NCBI GenBank assembly: GCA_900111435.1
Contig: FOIY01000007.1
Coordinates: 1-51,483 of the forward strand
Origin: Ruminococcaceae bacterium KH2T8
GTDB lineage: Bacteria; Bacillota; Clostridia; Saccharofermentanales; Saccharofermentanaceae
Direction: 5' to 3'
Length of the DNA stretch: 51,483 nucleotides
Part shown: positions 25,354 through 35,190 of the stretch, in pieces
Position numbering within the stretch: position 1 is the first letter of the stretch
Layout: every line of letters starts with the position of its first letter
Position numbers and translations under genes: made by a program
The notes under the pieces: model-generated
Seen by the model: the letters and a program-made list of their open reading frames with translations, nothing else
Databases searched by the model: none
What the model was told of the DNA's origin: nothing

Positions 25354-26817
25354 ATGAGATCGATAGATTTACCACCATATGCACCGATTCTTATGGAATC
25401 TACTCGAGCTATTGGTTATTCTCTTGAAGCTGCCATTGCAGATGTAGTTGATAATAGTATCGCTGCCAGTGCGCATAACATTTTTATTAACTTTTTCCCG
25501 GTGGATGAAGAATATGTTTATATTCTTGACGATGGTTGTGGAATGGATTCTTCAGAGATAACTAGAGCAATGCAATATGGAAGTAAGAATCCTAATGACG
25601 TTAGAAATATTAATGATCTTGGCAGATTTGGATTAGGCCTAAAAACTGCATCTTTATCCCAATGCAGACTGCTTACTGTTGTTAGTAAAAGAGGAGAGGA
25701 AATTGTTTGTAGACAATGGGATCTGGACTATGTAAATACTATGGAGTCTTGGGCTCTTAAAGTGCTTGATGAAAATGAGATTAATGATCTTCCTGGACTG
25801 CATGCGTTAATGCAATTATCTTCTGGAACATTAGTTGTTTGGCAGAAGCTTGACAGGATGCGTTTGGGTGAGTTGGATTTTGAATCCGCCATGGGGAAAA
25901 AAATGGATGATGTAAGAGCACACTTATCGCTTGTATATCATCGATATCTGTCAAATGAGCTTGGAAATCAAAGAATAAAAATATCACTCAACAATCTTCA
26001 GCTACTTCCAGATGATCCGTTTATGGAGAAAAAAAGTGAAATCCCTATGGATGATGAGACTATGATAATCGGCCAAAGTCGAGTCATCGTGAGGACGTAT
26101 ATTTTACCCCATCCATCCAAATTGGAGAAAGTGGAAATCGATCAATTAGGTGGAAAGGAAGGTATAAGAAGGCACCAAGGGTTTTATGTGTATCGAAACA
26201 AAAGACTGCTAGTGTGGGGTACTTGGTTTCATATGATGAGACAAGCTGAACTATCAAAGTTAGTAAGGATTCGTGTCGATATACCTAACGATTTAGATGA
26301 TCTTTGGACGCTTGATATAAAAAAATCCACAGCTATACCGCCTGAAATTGTAAGAAAAAACTTAAAGGCTTTGATAGAACGCATGTCGGAAAAAAGCAAG
26401 CGAACATGGACATTTAGAGGGAAAAAAGAAGTTGATGATCGTGTAGAACATGTTTGGAATCGATTGAAAACGAATTCCGGCGGTTATCTCTATGAGATCA
26501 ATCGAAAACATAGCATAATAGATAGTTTTGTAAACAGGTATCCTGAAACCAAGAATTATTTATATGCAATATTAAAGCAGATTGAGGGAACCATTCCACT
26601 CAATGCCTTATATGTTGATCTTTCAGTCGACGAAAAAATCGATAATGAAACGATGAACTCTATTAAGGAAGTGAATGAAATTATGCGAAGTGTTATGAAA
26701 GTTACTGACCCTAATCTACGACAGGGGGTGTTCGAATCAATGATTGAGAGCGAACCTTTTGTTCAGTATGAAGATATCTTGCGCGAAGAGTATGAAAGGG
26801 GTGGATTTAATGACTGA
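25354..26817 (+). CDS. GHKL ATPase of MORC/MutL type
   Basis: 487 residues from the ATG at 25354; the ATG at 25345 is too close to the ribosome binding site GAGAGG. The three nucleotide-binding boxes are clear: IADVVDNSIAA (N box, about residue 28-38), LDDGCGM (about 60-66) and GRFGLGLKTAS (about 90-100). A second sensor-like domain follows (HQGFYVYRNKRLLVWGTWF, then IRVDIPNDLDDLWTLDIKKS), where the lysine would touch the ATP gamma-phosphate. In comparative work such ATPases occur in restriction-like operons with Z1 helicases, and are thought to act as DNA clamps or ATP switches. It overlaps the Z1 gene by 8 nt. Confidence 0.85.
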   Translation: MRSIDLPPYAPILMESTRAIGYSLEAAIADVVDNSIAASAHNIFINFFPVDEEYVYILDDGCGMDSSEITRAMQYGSKNPNDVRNINDLGRFGLGLKTASLSQCRLLTVVSKRGEEIVCRQWDLDYVNTMESWALKVLDENEINDLPGLHALMQLSSGTLVVWQKLDRMRLGELDFESAMGKKMDDVRAHLSLVYHRYLSNELGNQRIKISLNNLQLLPDDPFMEKKSEIPMDDETMIIGQSRVIVRTYILPHPSKLEKVEIDQLGGKEGIRRHQGFYVYRNKRLLVWGTWFHMMRQAELSKLVRIRVDIPNDLDDLWTLDIKKSTAIPPEIVRKNLKALIERMSEKSKRTWTFRGKKEVDDRVEHVWNRLKTNSGGYLYEINRKHSIIDSFVNRYPETKNYLYAILKQIEGTIPLNALYVDLSVDEKIDNETMNSIKEVNEIMRSVMKVTDPNLRQGVFESMIESEPFVQYEDILREEYERGGFND

Positions 26818-29575
26818 GAATATGGAAATTGTTTTCCAGCAGATTGTTAATTTGATTAATACAAAATACTCTGACCGGCTTCCAACGGAAGATCAAATAT
26901 ATGCTGAAGCAGAATTATTGCGTACTGCTTTTTCATCCTTGTATCCTCTATCAGATGATGAGTTTTCAAGCATTAAGAAAAGGCTCCCCGAACAAATAAT
27001 TCACAGCATAGGCTATGCGGTAAGTCTGCACTATAACGATGATGATCACCAGGAAGGTTGGTATGATCTAATTAGTACCGACGATTACTTTTGGAGCAGA
27101 TATAAAAAGTATCTTGGAAGAAAATGGAGTGAGGAAGTTATAACACGTCTTCATCAGACAACTAGTGGAGTGATGAATGATTTAGGAGACCCACAATCGG
27201 AATTACCTTTTCAAAGAAGGGGACTTCTCCTTGGTGATGTTCAGTCAGGGAAGACGGCAACATATACGGCAATCTGTAATAAGGCAACTGATTGTGGATA
27301 CCGTGTAATAATTGTTTTGGCTGGAACCATGGAAAACTTGAGAATCCAAACACAGGAGAGATTGGATGCTGAATTTGTAGGATTGGATAGTAAGTATACC
27401 TTAGATAAAAAAGCAGATACTTCCATGAAAAATATCCCGGTGGGTGTTGGACTTATTGGTTCTAATAATCAAGAAAAACGAATTACGCGATTCACATCTG
27501 TACGAACTGACTTCAAAAAATCCGTTGTAGATGCTAATGGATTAAACTTACAGGATCTGAATAGTACGGCTCTTTTTGTTGTGAAAAAGAATAAGAGTGT
27601 ACTTACAAACTTGCATAATTGGTTAACAAAAGATGAGGACAAATTAAATTTACCTTTGCTCTTAATTGATGATGAAGCTGATAATGCATCTATTAATACC
27701 AATGCTGAGGGGAAGAATAGAACAGCAATAAATGAAGCAATAAATCTCATTTTACATGATTTTGTTCAAGCTACCTATTTGGGTATTACAGCTACCCCTT
27801 TTGCTAACATTTTTATTGATCCTGAAATGGATGAGGATGGTGCTGCCAAGGATTTGTTTCCTAGACATTTCTTAACGTTACTTCCTACCCCAGAAAAGTA
27901 TATAGGAGCCGATCGTATTTTTGGTAATGGTGAAGAAGATGATTATCGTAACCGTTGTAAGGGTGAGTTTAATGATTCTTTAGTTAAAATTATGAATAAA
28001 GAACAAGAGCACTTTTTCTATTTCGGCCATAAAAAGGAACTTGCTGATTCTCTTTACGATTTACCAGAATCTCTTTATGAGGCAATAAGATATTTTGTAA
28101 TTTGTACTGCAATAAGTGATTTACGCTTTGATAATACCGAACATAGAACAATGATGGTAAACGTAAGTCGTTTTACTGACGTGCAAAATACAATAGCTGA
28201 GTTGGTAGAGCAGTATGTTAAGAAAATGCTTTCCGATATAGAAAACTATTCCCAACTGGATTGTGAAAAGGCACTGAGGATTACCACCATAAAGAAAATG
28301 AAAGATACCTGGGATAGTAACAACTTCAGTGATAAAACACATATTACTTGGGAAACAATTCAAAAACAGTACCTGCTTAAAGCAATAAAACGAATTGTAG
28401 TAAGGGCTGTTAACCAAAAAACAGGTGCGCAAAGCCTTGATTATTTCAATTATAGAAAAATCGGCATGCGCGTAATAGCTGTTGGTGGAAATAGTTTATC
28501 CAGAGGATTAACTCTTGAGGGCTTATGTGTCAGTTATTTCTATCGCAATACTATGATGTACGATACTCTACTGCAAATGGGAAGATGGTTTGGATATAGG
28601 CCTAATTATCAAGATCTCTTTAAGATTTGGATGGGTGAAGATGCCATAGATTGGTATGGATATATCACAGATGCTTTCAATGATTTGAAAAATCAATTAA
28701 GGGAAATGGCAAAACAGAATTCGTCACCTAGAGAGTTCGGATTAAAAGTTCGTCAGGATCCGGGAGCTCTTATTGTGACGGCAAGGAATAAAATGCGCTC
28801 AGGTACGATTGTTCCAGTTCCTATAACGGTATCTGGTAGAATGATCGAATCTCCACGCTTATGGAACGATGGGGATATTGCTAAGGCAAACAATGAATTG
28901 TGCACTAGTGTATTATGTCAAATAAATCAAGAGTGTGAAGGTAATAAGGATGACTTTGTGAATGCATATATATGGCGCAAAGTCCCTGCTAAATATGTGG
29001 CTCAAATAATACAAAACTATAAATCTCACCCGTGGAGTTTGAATTTTCAAGCTTCAGCATTATCTGAGCTAATTCTGAAAGATAGCGATTTAGCTTATTG
29101 GGATGTAGCGATTCCGTGGGGAACGAGCACTAATGGTATTCAACTATTGGATGTTTCCAGTGACTTCAAACCTGAACCAAGACCATTACAAGCTGATAAA
29201 AGCTTCAAAAAGATGGTTCGAGTATATGGGCACCATGTCAGAATCGGTCAAGGTGGATGCACAAAGATTGGATTAGAAAGAGATACTATTGAGGATATCA
29301 AAAATAAGTGTAAAGCTGATAATAAAAAGATAACAGATGGAACATATCTGTCAAAGGAAATAGAAAGAAAACCTTTGCTTCTGATTCATGTTCTCGAGAA
29401 TACTTCTGATCCACTTGAAGGATTTCCAGATTTGGTATACGCACTGGGATTGGGGTTCCCAGGTGGCAAAAAGGAAAAAACCGCATATTACATGGTTAAT
29501 ACAACCGAGTTGAAAAACTATATTGATATGGATGAAATGGAGGAAGAAGAGGAAAATGACGTATCAGGAGTTTAA
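26810..29575 (+). CDS. Z1 domain superfamily II helicase-like protein
   Basis: 921 residues from the ATG at 26810, after AAAGGGGTGG. Helicase motifs are in order: Walker A LLLGDVQSGKTATY at about 140-152, Walker B LLLIDDEADNAS near 285, and GITATPFANIF near 325. The Z1 segment (about 550-640) has VIAVGGNSLSRGLTLEG and MMYDTLLQMGRWFGYR. The C-terminal 300 residues are specific to the family. It probably translocates on or remodels DNA for the associated nucleases. The gene overlaps both neighbours, which indicates a single multi-protein system. Confidence 0.9.
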   Translation: MTENMEIVFQQIVNLINTKYSDRLPTEDQIYAEAELLRTAFSSLYPLSDDEFSSIKKRLPEQIIHSIGYAVSLHYNDDDHQEGWYDLISTDDYFWSRYKKYLGRKWSEEVITRLHQTTSGVMNDLGDPQSELPFQRRGLLLGDVQSGKTATYTAICNKATDCGYRVIIVLAGTMENLRIQTQERLDAEFVGLDSKYTLDKKADTSMKNIPVGVGLIGSNNQEKRITRFTSVRTDFKKSVVDANGLNLQDLNSTALFVVKKNKSVLTNLHNWLTKDEDKLNLPLLLIDDEADNASINTNAEGKNRTAINEAINLILHDFVQATYLGITATPFANIFIDPEMDEDGAAKDLFPRHFLTLLPTPEKYIGADRIFGNGEEDDYRNRCKGEFNDSLVKIMNKEQEHFFYFGHKKELADSLYDLPESLYEAIRYFVICTAISDLRFDNTEHRTMMVNVSRFTDVQNTIAELVEQYVKKMLSDIENYSQLDCEKALRITTIKKMKDTWDSNNFSDKTHITWETIQKQYLLKAIKRIVVRAVNQKTGAQSLDYFNYRKIGMRVIAVGGNSLSRGLTLEGLCVSYFYRNTMMYDTLLQMGRWFGYRPNYQDLFKIWMGEDAIDWYGYITDAFNDLKNQLREMAKQNSSPREFGLKVRQDPGALIVTARNKMRSGTIVPVPITVSGRMIESPRLWNDGDIAKANNELCTSVLCQINQECEGNKDDFVNAYIWRKVPAKYVAQIIQNYKSHPWSLNFQASALSELILKDSDLAYWDVAIPWGTSTNGIQLLDVSSDFKPEPRPLQADKSFKKMVRVYGHHVRIGQGGCTKIGLERDTIEDIKNKCKADNKKITDGTYLSKEIERKPLLLIHVLENTSDPLEGFPDLVYALGLGFPGGKKEKTAYYMVNTTELKNYIDMDEMEEEEENDVSGV

Positions 29576-30476
29576 ATCAGCATGGAAGGCTTTTAACAAA
29601 TCAACCAAGGGTTTTTTAAAGCTTCCTTTATCACACCCTCTTGAATTTCATGTTGGATATGCTTCTTCAGCCCGTAAGGCATTGGTCATTATGGATACAG
29701 GTAAACTTGATAAGATCCCTTGTTCAAATGCAATAAGTGCTGAAAATCGACAACTTATTAATGGTAAATGGTCTCTTGAATTACAATTGTTGATTGAAGA
29801 GTATGAAGAAGAGTTTTTGTGCCTAGGATGGGATATTATAATATGTTCAAAGGATGCAGATGACCCAGCCAGGGCACTTGTGGATCGTTATCTCGATTGG
29901 CAAAAACTCCTGCAATATGTGGGCAAAGGCGTCATGTCTTTCTCTCGTCAGAAGGGGCTTATAGCAGAGCTTATTCATTTGCAAGAGATTATTCAGCAGA
30001 AAGGGCTTCAGAATGCACTTACGGCATGGGTTGGTCCAGATGGAGCTGATCAAGATTTTGTTTATGAAGAATCCTGGGAGGAAATAAAAGCAATCTCATT
30101 GGCTGCAGAAACTGTCAAAATATCATCTTTCGAGCAATTGATGCAGGAAAAATCAGGCTTCTTATTAGTATATGTTCTTGAGAAGTCGACACCCGGTGAA
30201 GATAGAGTAGTGTTATCTAATTTGGTTGAGATGATTAGAAATGGTTTTTCACAGAGTTCATTACTTTTAGATAAATTTAATATAAAGCTCTTTAAATATG
30301 GATATCGCGATCGAGATGTCGAAGAATATGATCGTAATTGTTTCCGTTATATTGAGCGTAGAGACTATATAGTTGATTCTGAGTTTCCTAAATTAACACA
30401 AAGCAATACTCCAGTTGAAATTGTAGCTGGATCATATTTGCTTTCTCTTGCCGCTATAGAAAAATACAAGAGGTAA
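29556..30476 (+). CDS. DUF4420 PD-(D/E)XK motif protein
   Basis: 306 residues from the ATG at 29556, inside the last codons of the Z1 gene. The likely nuclease core is KGLIAELIHLQEII near residue 140, then WVGPDGADQDFVYEESWEEIKAI near 165-185, with Asp and EIK as metal-binding residues. The last third is a beta-rich extension. This family is a regular partner of Z1/MORC operons. It may be the second nuclease of the system or a non-cleaving DNA-binding subunit. Its stop overlaps the start of the AIPR gene (TAATG). Confidence 0.8.
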   Translation: MTYQEFKSAWKAFNKSTKGFLKLPLSHPLEFHVGYASSARKALVIMDTGKLDKIPCSNAISAENRQLINGKWSLELQLLIEEYEEEFLCLGWDIIICSKDADDPARALVDRYLDWQKLLQYVGKGVMSFSRQKGLIAELIHLQEIIQQKGLQNALTAWVGPDGADQDFVYEESWEEIKAISLAAETVKISSFEQLMQEKSGFLLVYVLEKSTPGEDRVVLSNLVEMIRNGFSQSSLLLDKFNIKLFKYGYRDRDVEEYDRNCFRYIERRDYIVDSEFPKLTQSNTPVEIVAGSYLLSLAAIEKYKR

Positions 30477-32575
30477 TGCACATGGATTATTTAGAGTTTC
30501 GCGAAGAGTTTCTAGAAACGATAAAAGCGGATGCCGCAGTGACTGGAGAAGGAACCTGTGCTTCGTTTGTTTCTGAGATGGCTAACTATTTGATCGAGTC
30601 AGAAGTCTTAATGGATTTTACCCCTGCGTATAGATCCGGGACAGGTAAAAGCAATAAAAAATACAGAATAGACGGTTATGCATTTGATGAGATAGACAAT
30701 ACGTTCAATCTTGTCATTGCGGTCTTTGATGGAATAGAAACAAATATCTTCGCGAAAACTGAAATGAAGTCTGCTGTTTCAAAAGTGACTTATTTTGTCG
30801 ATTTAGCTATAAACTCAACTCTTTATAGGGAGGTTGAAATTAGCACACCTTGTGCTGACCTAATAGATCTGTTGCGAATCAACAGAGTACGAACACATAA
30901 ATATAGAATACTTATATTTACAGACTCAGAGATGAGTACGACTTTAAAAACAATTGATGAATTTGAGATTGATGGAAAACCCGCGGAATGTCAAATATGG
31001 GATATAGAGAGATTGTTCCGCGTGTGTTGCTCGGATACTGGACGCCAAACAATTGAAATTGATTTTAGAAAATATGTGTCTCAAGGCATTCCTTGTCTCG
31101 AGACAACTGAACTCGAATCATTACTTTATAAAAGCTATTTGTGTATTATTCCCGGAAAGGTTTTGGCTGACATTTATGATAAGTATGGTAGCGCATTGTT
31201 GGAAGGAAATGTAAGGTCTTTTTTGTCTACTAAAGTGGCAGTTAACAAGAAAATTCGCGAAACGATTCTGAAAAGTCCGACTATGTTTTTTGCTTTCAAC
31301 AATGGTATTTCAGCTACCGCCTTGGACGTTACTATCGAGGATACTGCGCAGGGTAAAGTTATAACGTCCGCAAAAGATTTTCAGATTATTAATGGTGGAC
31401 AAACTACGGCTTCGTTGTCTAATACTAGATATAAAGATAAAAGCACATTAGATGGAATTCTTGTCCAAATGAAACTGACGCAAATTGGTGAAATGGATGA
31501 AACAGAAGCTAGTGATTTGATTCGTAATATTTCCAGATCATCCAATAGTCAGAATAAAGTTAGTGATGCTGATTTCTTCGCAACACATCCATTTCATATT
31601 CGAATTGAGCAATTCTCACGAAGAGTATTTGCTCCTGCGGTATTTGGAGCTCAATATGAATCCAAATGGTTCTATGAAAGAGCAAGAGGACAATATCTCC
31701 AAGCTCAGATGCGCATGACAACAGCCAAAAAGAAACAGTTTCAGCTCCAAAATCCCAAGAGTAATGTTATCTCCAAAACGGATTTGGCTAAATATAGAAA
31801 TACATGGTCAGGGTTGCCTCACATAGTCAGTAAAGGTGCGCAGACAAACTTTATGAAGTTTGCAGAATTAATTGACGAAAAGTGGCAGGAAAATGATCTT
31901 AGATTTAATGAAAAATATTATACTGACTCAGTTTCTTTGGCAATTCTATTCAAACATCTCGAGCAACTAATTCCTAAACAGTCATGGTATGAACAGGGCT
32001 ATCGTGCAAACATCGTTACATATACTATTGCGCTGTTGCACAAATGTATTTTAGATCAGTTCCCAGGTCACGATCTTGATTTGCAATTAATATGGAATAA
32101 GCAAGCTGTTCCGGAGATTCTTAATAAACCACTATGTGAATTGGCTAAGCTCGTTTATGATAAGATTACCGCGGATGATAGATTAACTGTGAATGTAACT
32201 CAGTGGTGTAAAAGAGAAGAATGCTGGAAGAGAGTTAAAGCCATTGAGTATAAATTACCGGATAGTCTGAATGTACTACTAATAGATAAAAAATCAGCTC
32301 GTAAAGAGGAACAACAAGCTACAGCTGATCAAAAAATAGCTTCAGGTGTTGAAGCTCAAGCTAAAGTTTTGAAGTATTCTGCAGATCAATGGAAAGAGAT
32401 TACTAAGGTAGCAAGAGAAAAAGGCTTTGTTGGACCTATAGAAGAAGACGCATTAGCTACAGCTTGCAAAATACCTGTTAGGATTCCGAACTCTTTTCAA
32501 GCAGCTAAACTTTTGGACTTGTTAGCTAAGCTTGAAAGTGAAGGCTTACTTTTTATAGGAAATCAAAATGAATGA
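30476..32575 (+). CDS. AIPR (abortive infection phage resistance) family protein
   Basis: 699 residues if it starts at 30476; the ATG at 30482 has better spacing from AAGAGG and is equally likely. The AIPR core is plain: LLEGNVRSFLSTKVAVNKKI near 240, FFAFNNGISATA near 272, then FQIINGGQTTASLSN near 302 and IRNISRSSNSQNKVSDADFF near 345. A C-terminal helical region follows. The family was first linked to phage resistance in lactococci and is often beside Z1/DUF4420 genes; its chemistry is not settled. It is probably the effector or regulator that halts infected cells. Confidence 0.85.
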   Translation: MHMDYLEFREEFLETIKADAAVTGEGTCASFVSEMANYLIESEVLMDFTPAYRSGTGKSNKKYRIDGYAFDEIDNTFNLVIAVFDGIETNIFAKTEMKSAVSKVTYFVDLAINSTLYREVEISTPCADLIDLLRINRVRTHKYRILIFTDSEMSTTLKTIDEFEIDGKPAECQIWDIERLFRVCCSDTGRQTIEIDFRKYVSQGIPCLETTELESLLYKSYLCIIPGKVLADIYDKYGSALLEGNVRSFLSTKVAVNKKIRETILKSPTMFFAFNNGISATALDVTIEDTAQGKVITSAKDFQIINGGQTTASLSNTRYKDKSTLDGILVQMKLTQIGEMDETEASDLIRNISRSSNSQNKVSDADFFATHPFHIRIEQFSRRVFAPAVFGAQYESKWFYERARGQYLQAQMRMTTAKKKQFQLQNPKSNVISKTDLAKYRNTWSGLPHIVSKGAQTNFMKFAELIDEKWQENDLRFNEKYYTDSVSLAILFKHLEQLIPKQSWYEQGYRANIVTYTIALLHKCILDQFPGHDLDLQLIWNKQAVPEILNKPLCELAKLVYDKITADDRLTVNVTQWCKREECWKRVKAIEYKLPDSLNVLLIDKKSARKEEQQATADQKIASGVEAQAKVLKYSADQWKEITKVAREKGFVGPIEEDALATACKIPVRIPNSFQAAKLLDLLAKLESEGLLFIGNQNE

Positions 32576-32607
32576 ATCCCTTCTTTAGGTTTGATTAGGA
32601 GGAAAAT

Positions 32608-33903
32608 ATGCTTAAAATAGGCACTGTTTATAGATATGCTAGCGATAACACTACATACAGTATTCCAATAATTGATGGACTCCCTAATTATTTCTATGAG
32701 ACTCATGTGGATGGGTTTAATAATACATTTTCTTTTCAGCGTGGAATTCATAGCATTCGGTCGGTGACTGGACCTGATGGGAAATCAAGGTGCCCTGTAA
32801 TCATCATATCAAGTAGTCCATATAAGGCTGGTTCAGATGATACCCCCTGGCAAGATAAATATGAACCTGATCGAGGTTATGTAAGATATTATGGTGATAA
32901 TAAATCAAGTTCCACAAACCCTGATAAAGATGGAAATCACAGTCTGCTCACATTGAAAAGAGTATATGATAGTGGGAATCGAGAAGAACGTCTTCTTAAT
33001 GCTGTTCCGATAGTTTTCTTTGAGAGAACAACTGTAAATGGAAGAGTTAAAGGGAATCTCAAATTTCATGGATATGGAATAGTAGAAAAAGCTGAGCTTG
33101 TTACCCAGTATGACACGAAGAAGAACGAGTACTTTTCAAATTATTTGTTCCATTTTTGTGTTTTTTCCATGAAAGAGGATTGCGAGTGCTTTGATTGGAA
33201 TTGGATTGCTAAGCGTTGTGATTCATCATTGACAAATGAAGAAACTAATTATTTTGCTCCCAAGGCTTGGAAAAAATGGGTTGATGGAGGAAAAGATCGT
33301 CTTCATCTAGTACGACGGACTGTTGCATTATTCGACACGATTAAGAAAGATGAGCAGGTGCCGGCGAAGAATACTAAAGAATACAACCGTTTGCTCGATA
33401 TTTATCACTATTATGATGGAAAAAAACACAAGTTTGAGTATCTGGCTATGGAAGTTACAAAAAAGACTCTTGAGAAAAATGGAGTTGCTTGTGTTCCAGG
33501 GTGGATTACTGAACGGTCAGGTGATATGGGTATTGATTATGTTTTAAGAATGGATATAGGTAAGAATGCTCTTTCAGGAATTAAGATAATTGTGCTTGGT
33601 CAAGCGAAGTGTACCAAACCTGAAACAACAACAAATGGTAATGATATTGCTAGAACAGTTGCAAGGTTGAAACGAGGCTGGATAGGTGCTTTTGTCACAA
33701 CATCTTATTTCTCTGATCCTCTTCAGAGAGAATTAAATGAGGATAAATACCCCATCATGCTTATAAATGGTAAAACGATAGCGGAAATAGTAAATGAGGA
33801 ATTGTTTGAGCGCGGAGTTGATCTCAATACATACCTAGATTCTTTGGAGGATGAATATAAACTTGAGAAAAGGATGCCTGAGGACATACTGTATGCGATC
33901 TAA
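32608..33903 (+). CDS. AspBHI/MspJI-like modification-dependent restriction endonuclease
   Basis: 431 residues, with TTAGGAGG upstream. The N-terminal half has CPVIIISSSPYKAGSDDTPW followed by GYVRYYGDNKSS, the pattern of the AspBHI-type N-terminal domain, which is SRA-like and reads modified cytosine. The C-terminal half has an Mrr-like nuclease core: GDMGIDYVLRM near residue 305 and IIVLGQAKC near 330, with Asp and Gln-x-Lys as the active site. It is the last gene of the operon that starts with a cytosine methyltransferase, so its target must differ from the self-methylated site or its activity must be gated. Confidence 0.75.
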   Translation: MLKIGTVYRYASDNTTYSIPIIDGLPNYFYETHVDGFNNTFSFQRGIHSIRSVTGPDGKSRCPVIIISSSPYKAGSDDTPWQDKYEPDRGYVRYYGDNKSSSTNPDKDGNHSLLTLKRVYDSGNREERLLNAVPIVFFERTTVNGRVKGNLKFHGYGIVEKAELVTQYDTKKNEYFSNYLFHFCVFSMKEDCECFDWNWIAKRCDSSLTNEETNYFAPKAWKKWVDGGKDRLHLVRRTVALFDTIKKDEQVPAKNTKEYNRLLDIYHYYDGKKHKFEYLAMEVTKKTLEKNGVACVPGWITERSGDMGIDYVLRMDIGKNALSGIKIIVLGQAKCTKPETTTNGNDIARTVARLKRGWIGAFVTTSYFSDPLQRELNEDKYPIMLINGKTIAEIVNEELFERGVDLNTYLDSLEDEYKLEKRMPEDILYAI

Positions 33904-34034
33904 GATGTCTATAGTGGAATTATGTGTGTTTTGTAAGGATGATATATAGATCTGGAATAATTCGGTATAACTACTCTTATCTGGAATTTATCGGAATCTA
34001 TATGAAAGTAAGATCGTGAAGGAGGAGCTCGACT

Positions 34035-34478
34035 ATGATTAACATCATAACACTCAGTACCGGTGAAACTGTTACTTTTGATGAAGATCTTGAGGTGTTC
34101 GCAGGCAAAATTAAGTGGCTTGAAGATGAGGTTGAGCTCTTTTTAGCCCCTGATAAGAATTCCGATACCGCTGATTATTCTGTTGATATATTTGAAGAAA
34201 TCCTTCAAAACCCCAAGAAATGGGATACAACGGCAAGGGAATATGTTGCCGGATATCTTCAGATGCATTTTCCGGAAATGATGAATGTTGATGGTAATGA
34301 GCTTACGCATGAAGATGTTAAGTATTTCCCTGAGCTAGAGTGCATTTTTATCGGACCAGATAGATCCATGGAGTTCAGTTTTAGCGATTGTTCGCTCCTG
34401 AATGGGAAACAGCTTATAGCTTGCGGTAAGTATGGTAATGGATTTGATGTCTGTAAGATTGAACGTCGTTTCGACTGA
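34035..34478 (+). CDS. DUF2262-like small protein
   Basis: 147 residues, with GAAGGAGGAG upstream. It looks like a compact soluble protein: a beta segment at the start (IITLSTGETVTFDEDLEVF, then IKWLEDEVELFLAP), a helical middle and a C-terminal IFIGPDRSMEFSFSDCSLLN followed by a final strand. The ending resembles DUF2262 proteins, often found beside toxins or defence genes, but I am not certain. It opens a second run of cargo genes with a base composition nearer to the transfer genes than to the Z1 operon. Confidence 0.5.
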   Translation: MINIITLSTGETVTFDEDLEVFAGKIKWLEDEVELFLAPDKNSDTADYSVDIFEEILQNPKKWDTTAREYVAGYLQMHFPEMMNVDGNELTHEDVKYFPELECIFIGPDRSMEFSFSDCSLLNGKQLIACGKYGNGFDVCKIERRFD

Positions 34479-34497
34479 ATGATCGGTAAGCGAGTAA

Positions 34498-34737
34498 ATG
34501 AGTGATAACAAGTATTCAAGGGGCGATATCGTATATGTCGTTTCTAATGGAATATACATTATGAAGATGGAGATCATTAGTATCTCCGGGGATTTCTATA
34601 CGCTTCGATCTGTTGATTCAGGTGCTGGTACTCGTCTTAAAAAACATCGCATATACGCAACAGAGGAAGAGGCACAGAAGGTGATCGACGAGCATGACAG
34701 AAAAAGTAAATCTGATAGTGGATATAACAGGTGGTAA
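34498..34737 (+). CDS. Hypothetical 79-residue protein
   Basis: 79 residues, beginning 19 nt after the previous stop. The first half reads as a small beta barrel (RGDIVYVVSNGIYIMKMEII, then FYTLRSVDSGAGTRLK), the second as a charged helix (TEEEAQKVIDEHDRKSK). This resembles small KOW/SH3-like cargo proteins, but no family is recognised. The ribosome binding site is weak, so the call rests on codon use and the tight fit between neighbours. Confidence 0.45.
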   Translation: MSDNKYSRGDIVYVVSNGIYIMKMEIISISGDFYTLRSVDSGAGTRLKKHRIYATEEEAQKVIDEHDRKSKSDSGYNRW

Positions 34738-34828
34738 GCAAATTCATGAGCGTTTTATTGACGGCTTACTAAAGGAATAACAAAACCGAAATTGCATAAC
34801 ACCCATTTTTCGCTGGAGGAATATGCAC

Positions 34829-35008
34829 ATGAGATATTACATTCTAAAAGATACAGACGAACCCATCAGGTATGAAGATGGGAAGATTGAAGTTTGGAGG
34901 GACGGTGCATGGCGGAACAGCCCCGAACTCTCAGGAGTATTCTCAGGTGACGAACCTATCAGAAATGTAACGGAAGCGGAGCGCAAGGAAATTGAGCAAT
35001 TGGGCTAA
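34829..35008 (+). CDS. Hypothetical 59-residue protein
   Basis: 59 residues from the ATG at 34829, eight bases after GGAGGA; the in-frame ATG at 34823 is too close. It has YYILKDTDEPIRYEDGKIEVW followed by an acidic helix (TEAERKEIEQLG). It looks like a small WG/beta-strand protein and is not recognised. The 182-nt gap after it has no gene that I can support. Confidence 0.45.
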   Translation: MRYYILKDTDEPIRYEDGKIEVWRDGAWRNSPELSGVFSGDEPIRNVTEAERKEIEQLG

Positions 35009-35190
35009 TGCTGTTGAAGACAAATGCAAATAAAGTAGTAGCTAGGACTGTTCTGGTCAGTGGTGTTTATCATCAACCTGTTTGTGTAAAGAATTGGTAA
35101 AAGTCTGTGGGAACGGGAAGTGTAGATAAGACTGCGGTTGTATAATTGATATATGCAGATACGCTTAGGAATATAGCGAGGTGCAACTCT

